Shown here piece after piece: positions 60,365-64,000 of a stretch of 64,000 bases of DNA (the first letter of the stretch is position 1; every line of letters starts with the position of its first letter). The stretch is from Terriglobia bacterium (GTDB taxonomy: Bacteria > Acidobacteriota > Terriglobia > Terriglobales > Acidobacteriaceae): the NCBI GenBank assembly GCA_020072815.1, contig JAIQGE010000001.1, positions 1 to 64,000 of the forward strand, in the 5' to 3' direction. The notes under the pieces are model-generated. The model did not search any database. It had not been told where the DNA came from and was given only the letters and a program-made list of their open reading frames with translations. A program made the translations under genes and the position numbers.

Positions 60365-62287
60365 ATGACCATATCCACCAAGAAACGCTTGACGCAGCCG
60401 CTGGTTCGCGCAAATGACGCCCGCGAAAGTAACGCACGCGCAAACGGCGGGCATCGCCCTGCGACATGGGATGAAGCCATGGACCGCGTCGCCCAGGCGT
60501 TCCGCAAATCCATCGCGAAAAAAGACCCGCGGGACTTCGGCATGTTCAGCTGCTCCAAGACCACCAACGAGCTGAACTACGCGGCGCAAAAGTTTGTCCG
60601 CACCATCATGGGGACAAACAATATTGATAGCTGCAACCGTACTTGACACGCTCCCAGCGTCGCCGGTCTGGCGGCGGTATTCGGAGCGGGCGGCGGAACC
60701 AGTTCGTATCGTGAGATTGAAGACACCAACGTCATCCTGCTGTGGGGATCAAACGCGCGGGAAACGCATCCGATTTTCTTCCATCATCTGTTAAAGGGCA
60801 TTCACCACGGCGCTGAGCTGTATGTGGTGGACCCGCGGCGCACCAGTTCTGCGCAGTGGGCCAATCTCTGGCTGGGCCTCGACGTGGGGTCTGACATTTC
60901 GCTCGCCAATGCGATGGGCCGGGAGATCATCGCCGCCGGCTTGGCCAATGAGAAGTTCATCCAGCACGCCACCAGCGGATTTGAAGCCTACAAAGCCCAC
61001 GTCGAGAAATACACTCTGGACCGCGCGGAACGCGAAACCGGCGTGCCGGCGGAGGCCATCCGCAAGACCGCGCACGCGTACGCCAAGGCGCCGCGCGCCC
61101 AGCTTTGCTGGACCCTGGGCATCACCGAGCACCACAACGCAGTGGACAACGTGGTGGCCCTCATCAACCTGGCGATCCTCACCGGCCACGTGGGCCGCTA
61201 CGGCAGCGGCGTGAATCCGCTGCGCGGGCAGAACAACGTCCAGGGCGGCGGCGACATGGGCGCCATCCCCGATCGCCTCCCCGGCTTCCAGCACGTGGAA
61301 AACGACGAGTTGCGCGTCAAGTTCGAAAAAGCCTGGGGCGCAACGATCCATCCCAAGAAGGGATGGCACTTGAGCGGTATGTTTGACGCTATGGAGCACG
61401 GCCAGCTCAAAACTCTGTACGTGCTGGGTGAAAACCCCGCCGACTCAGAAGCCGACCGCCATCGCTGCCTAAAACTGCTGGGCGGGCTGGAGTTCCTGCT
61501 GGTCCAGGACCTCTTCTACACCAAGACCGCGGAGATGGCTGACGTTGTCCTGCCCGCCGCAGCGGGCGCGTTCGAAAGTGAAGGCACAGTCACTTCCAGC
61601 GAGCGCCGCGTACAGCGCGTCCGCTGTACGGTGCCGCCACCGGCCGGGGTGCGCGACGATCTTGAAGTGATTTTCGACCTGGCACGCCGCCTGGGTCACG
61701 ACTGGGGCACGCCAAACTCTGAAGCGCTCTGGAACGAACTGCGGCCATTGAGCCCGATGCACAGCGGCATGAGTTATCGCCGTCTGGAAGAACTGGGCGG
61801 CATCCAGTGGCCGTGTTATGACGAATCGCACCCTGGAGAAATGTTTCTGCATGGCCGCTTGTGGGCCGATCCGCTCATTGGTCCGCGCGCGCCGTTCAGC
61901 GTGGTGGAGTTTGAGCCGCCCGTGGACGCGCTGGACAAGCAATATCCCATCCGCCTGACCACCGGCCGCCGGCTCGATGATTACAATACCGGCGTGCAGA
62001 GCGGAAAATATGCGTCGCCGCTGCGGCACGATGAAGCGCTGGATGTTTCTCCGGAAGACGGCCTGCTCTACAAATTGCGCGAAGGCGAAAAAGTCCGCGT
62101 GACGTCGCGACGCGGATCGCTGGTGGCGCCGGTGCGTTTCGATTCGGCGCTACGGCCCGGACTCGCGTTCCTGTCGGTCCACGCGCATGACCAGGTTGCG
62201 ACCAATGATCTGACCATTGACGCCGTGGACCCCAAGTCTGGCACATCAGAGTTCAAGGCCACGGCCATTCGCATTGAGAAAATATAA
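60365..62287 (+). CDS. fdhF: Selenocysteine-containing formate dehydrogenase, alpha subunit (in-frame UGA at codon 94)
   Basis: One frame of 640 codons is interrupted only by TGA at 60644-60646. The text reads NNIDSCNRT-[UGA]-HAPSVAGLAAVFG, aligning the UGA with Sec140 of E. coli FdhF (CARV-U-HGPSVAGL), where homologues have Sec or Cys. The molybdopterin-binding His after Sec is present, as is the Arg of VNPLRGQNNVQGGGDMGAIP. A bSECIS hairpin follows. The enzyme oxidises formate with Mo/W-bis-MGD. The usual N-terminal [4Fe-4S] domain (about 50 residues) is missing; the protein begins at the region equivalent to LTQPLVR, and an in-frame stop lies upstream. The next gene encodes NuoE-NuoF. Confidence 0.9.
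60658..60676 (+). promoter_or_regulatory. Bacterial SECIS element
   Basis: CGTCGCC (60658-60664) pairs with GGCGGCG (60670-60676), seven pairs with one U-G, around a GGTCT loop (60665-60669). The stem begins 11 nt after the UGA and the loop 18 nt after it. E. coli fdhF has the same spacing and the same GGUCU apical loop, the SelB contact. Confidence 0.88.
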
Positions 62288-62296
62288 GGGGACCCT

Positions 62297-64000
62297 TTGG
62301 ACCTTCATCTGACCAGCGCGCAAGCCACCGCAGACGAACGCGCCGCTGTTGATTCAGAACTGGGCGCGCCGGAATCCGGCTGGCAAGGCGGCCAGCGGCA
62401 AACCGCAGACACGCGCTCGGCGTTCAACGGCCACTATGGCTCGCGCCACAGGCTGCTTCCCGTGCTCCACGCGGTGCAGAAGCGCATAGGGTGGATCAGT
62501 CCGGGCGCTCTCAACTATGTTGCCGTGCGCTTGGACGTTGCTCCCGCGGAAGTGCACGGCGTGGCGTCTTTCTATGGAATGTTTTCGCTGGCGGCACGGC
62601 CTGCGGTGGTAGCGCACGTTTGCGACGACATTGCGTGCATCACGCGCGGTTCGGACAAAGTTTGTGCCGAACTGGAAAAGAAACTTGGTCCCGCAGGTTC
62701 CCCGTGCTCCGGCGGACGCGCTACTTGGCTGCGCAGCCAATGCCTTGGCCTGTGTGAGCGCGCTCCCGCCGCGCTGATCAGCGCAGCCGGGGAAAAACCG
62801 CGCGAACGCGTGTTGGCGCCTGCGTCGGCGGAAACTGTTCAGACATTAGTGAGCGACGCCGTTGCCGGGCGAATGCCAGCAGAGCCGGACGAACTTAACA
62901 TCAAGGCCAGTGTTCCGCAGGCCGCGCAGAAGCGTGATTCATCGCCTCTGCGGCTTCTCCAGCGCTTTAGCCAAGGCGACGCATCCGGCTTGGAAGGTTA
63001 CAAAAAGCTCGGCGGCTATCAAGGTTTGAGAAAAGCTCTTGCGTTTGGCGCGGAAGGCACGTTGCGTGAGATCTCTGCTTCCAAGCTTCTGGGGCGCGGC
63101 GGCGCGGCGTTTCCCACGGCCAATAAGTGGGAAGCTCTCTTCCTGCAGCGTCACCTGCTGCAAACCGACTCCAGCCGCACACACTACGTGATCTGCAACG
63201 CCGACGAATCCGAACCCGGCACGTTCAAAGACCGCATCTTGATGGAAGGCGATCCGTTCGCTGTTCTTGAGGGCATGACGATTGCCGGCTTGGTCACCGG
63301 CGCGCGCCAGGGCTACATCTACCTGCGCGGCGAATACCCGCTGGCCGCCGAGCGCATGCAAAACGCCATCGACGATGCCCGCAAGAACGGGTTCCTCGGT
63401 GAAAACATTCTGGGCAGCGACCTGAGCTTTAACATTGAAATTCGCCGCGGCGCGGGTGCTTACATCTGCGGTGAAGAAACCGCGCTGTTCAATTCGATTG
63501 AAGGCTACCGCGGCGAGCCGCGCAACAAGCCGCCGTTCCCCACGCAGTCCGGCCTCTTCCGCCAGCCCACCGCGGTCAACAACGTGGAAACGCTGGTGAA
63601 CGTCCCCGGCATCATCCGTGAAGGCGGCGCGGCTTATGCCAAGCTGGGTACGGAGAATTCCGCGGGCACCCGGCTCTTCTGCTTGTGCGGACACGTGGCG
63701 CGCCCCGGCGTTTACGAAACCGTCATGGGAACCACGCTGCGCCAGCTTATGGATCTTGCCGGCGGCGTGGCTGGCAGCGGCAAATTGCAAGCTGTCCTGC
63801 TGGGCGGCGCGGCCGGAACTTTTGTTGCGCCCAAGGAACTCGATACGCCGCTGACTTTTGAAGGGACGCGCGCCATCGGCGCTACGCTGGGTTCGGGCGT
63901 GGTCATGCTGTTTGACGATACGGTGGATCTGCGCCGCATCCTGCTGCGCATCGCCAGCTTCTTCCGCCATGAAACCTGCGGCCAGTGTGTTCCCTGCCGC
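62297..64000 (+). CDS. NuoE-NuoF fusion, NAD/FMN-binding subunit of the formate dehydrogenase (partial)
   Basis: From TTG 62297 (AAGGGG 5 nt upstream, 9 bases after fdhF) the frame stays open to the window end, 568 codons. Residues of about 45-190 are NuoE-like with the [2Fe-2S] cysteines C-x4-C (VCDDIAC) and C-x3-C (SQCLGLC). From about 240 the NuoF domain shows LLGRGGAAFPTANKWEAL, NADESEPGTFKDRILMEGDP, GAGAYICGEETALFNSIEGY and RHETCGQCVPCR at the edge. It passes formate electrons from the alpha subunit to NAD. The 3' end is missing. Confidence 0.92.
   Translation, partial: MDLHLTSAQATADERAAVDSELGAPESGWQGGQRQTADTRSAFNGHYGSRHRLLPVLHAVQKRIGWISPGALNYVAVRLDVAPAEVHGVASFYGMFSLAARPAVVAHVCDDIACITRGSDKVCAELEKKLGPAGSPCSGGRATWLRSQCLGLCERAPAALISAAGEKPRERVLAPASAETVQTLVSDAVAGRMPAEPDELNIKASVPQAAQKRDSSPLRLLQRFSQGDASGLEGYKKLGGYQGLRKALAFGAEGTLREISASKLLGRGGAAFPTANKWEALFLQRHLLQTDSSRTHYVICNADESEPGTFKDRILMEGDPFAVLEGMTIAGLVTGARQGYIYLRGEYPLAAERMQNAIDDARKNGFLGENILGSDLSFNIEIRRGAGAYICGEETALFNSIEGYRGEPRNKPPFPTQSGLFRQPTAVNNVETLVNVPGIIREGGAAYAKLGTENSAGTRLFCLCGHVARPGVYETVMGTTLRQLMDLAGGVAGSGKLQAVLLGGAAGTFVAPKELDTPLTFEGTRAIGATLGSGVVMLFDDTVDLRRILLRIASFFRHETCGQCVPCR

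Noticed and set aside
60594-60823. Formate dehydrogenase as a frameshifted pseudogene
   Set aside because: The upstream and downstream parts are in the same frame, the bridging sequence is family-like, and the only stop is a UGA at the Sec position with a SECIS hairpin.

Overview
The window looks like chromosomal DNA of an acidobacterium, probably Terriglobia/Koribacter-like. This is inferred, not proven. The reasons are a GC-rich genome, an outer membrane (LpxB, beta-barrels, MacA-like adaptor), lineage-typical proteins (DUF4382 lipoprotein, YCF48-like propeller, tricorn-like S41 protease, a repeat lipoprotein of about 115-residue units) and intergenic spacers full of short degenerate repeats (CACGGAGG-type, GCAAAGG-type and octamer arrays).

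Layout. 1-9.7 kb is an accessory island on the 3' side of a tRNA-Ser(GGA) gene (9809-9898). It holds the first codons of an IS5-like transposase at the window edge, a HipA-N-lobe chimera, a minus-strand operon (Rad52-like annealing protein, MoxR AAA ATPase, DUF3150-like protein, HExxH/vWA protein, small Cys/His protein), the wreck of a large SNF2-type helicase, an intact UvrD-like helicase and a possible integrase relic. 10-45 kb is mostly core: lipoproteins, a ParD antitoxin with a truncated ParE, PilZ, TldD/PmbA, Smr, an ABC exporter, a beta-barrel plus cytochrome c pair, a metal-site-less M1 peptidase homologue, LpxB, two FtsX/MacB-type permeases, a RHH/PIN toxin-antitoxin pair, a TPR protein, TatA, 3-hydroxyacyl-CoA dehydrogenase, glutamine cyclotransferase, MalQ, a PpiD-like foldase and a CPBP protease. 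46.6-48.9 kb is an AT-richer insert: a solo OLD-family nuclease gene between two copies of an ~88-bp repeat in inverted orientation. 49-53 kb is a MacA-ATPase-permease operon, then a DUF433 antitoxin with a truncated DUF5615 toxin. 53-57 kb encodes a tricorn-like protease. 57-60 kb has a candidate structured leader RNA with an intrinsic terminator, a secreted protein, and proB-proA.

The strongest discovery is at 60365-62287. What looks like a broken formate dehydrogenase gene is one continuous reading frame with an in-frame UGA (60644-60646) exactly where E. coli FdhF has selenocysteine. It is followed 11 nt later by a 7-bp hairpin with a GGUCU apical loop, the same geometry as the E. coli fdhF SECIS element. 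It is therefore read as a selenoprotein. It lacks the usual N-terminal [4Fe-4S] domain and is followed by a NuoE-NuoF fusion that runs off the window, which suggests an NAD-linked formate dehydrogenase complex.

Two of the three toxin-antitoxin pairs have lost the toxin and kept the antitoxin, and the accessory island holds several decayed genes. Both suggest ongoing erosion of acquired DNA in an otherwise housekeeping region.
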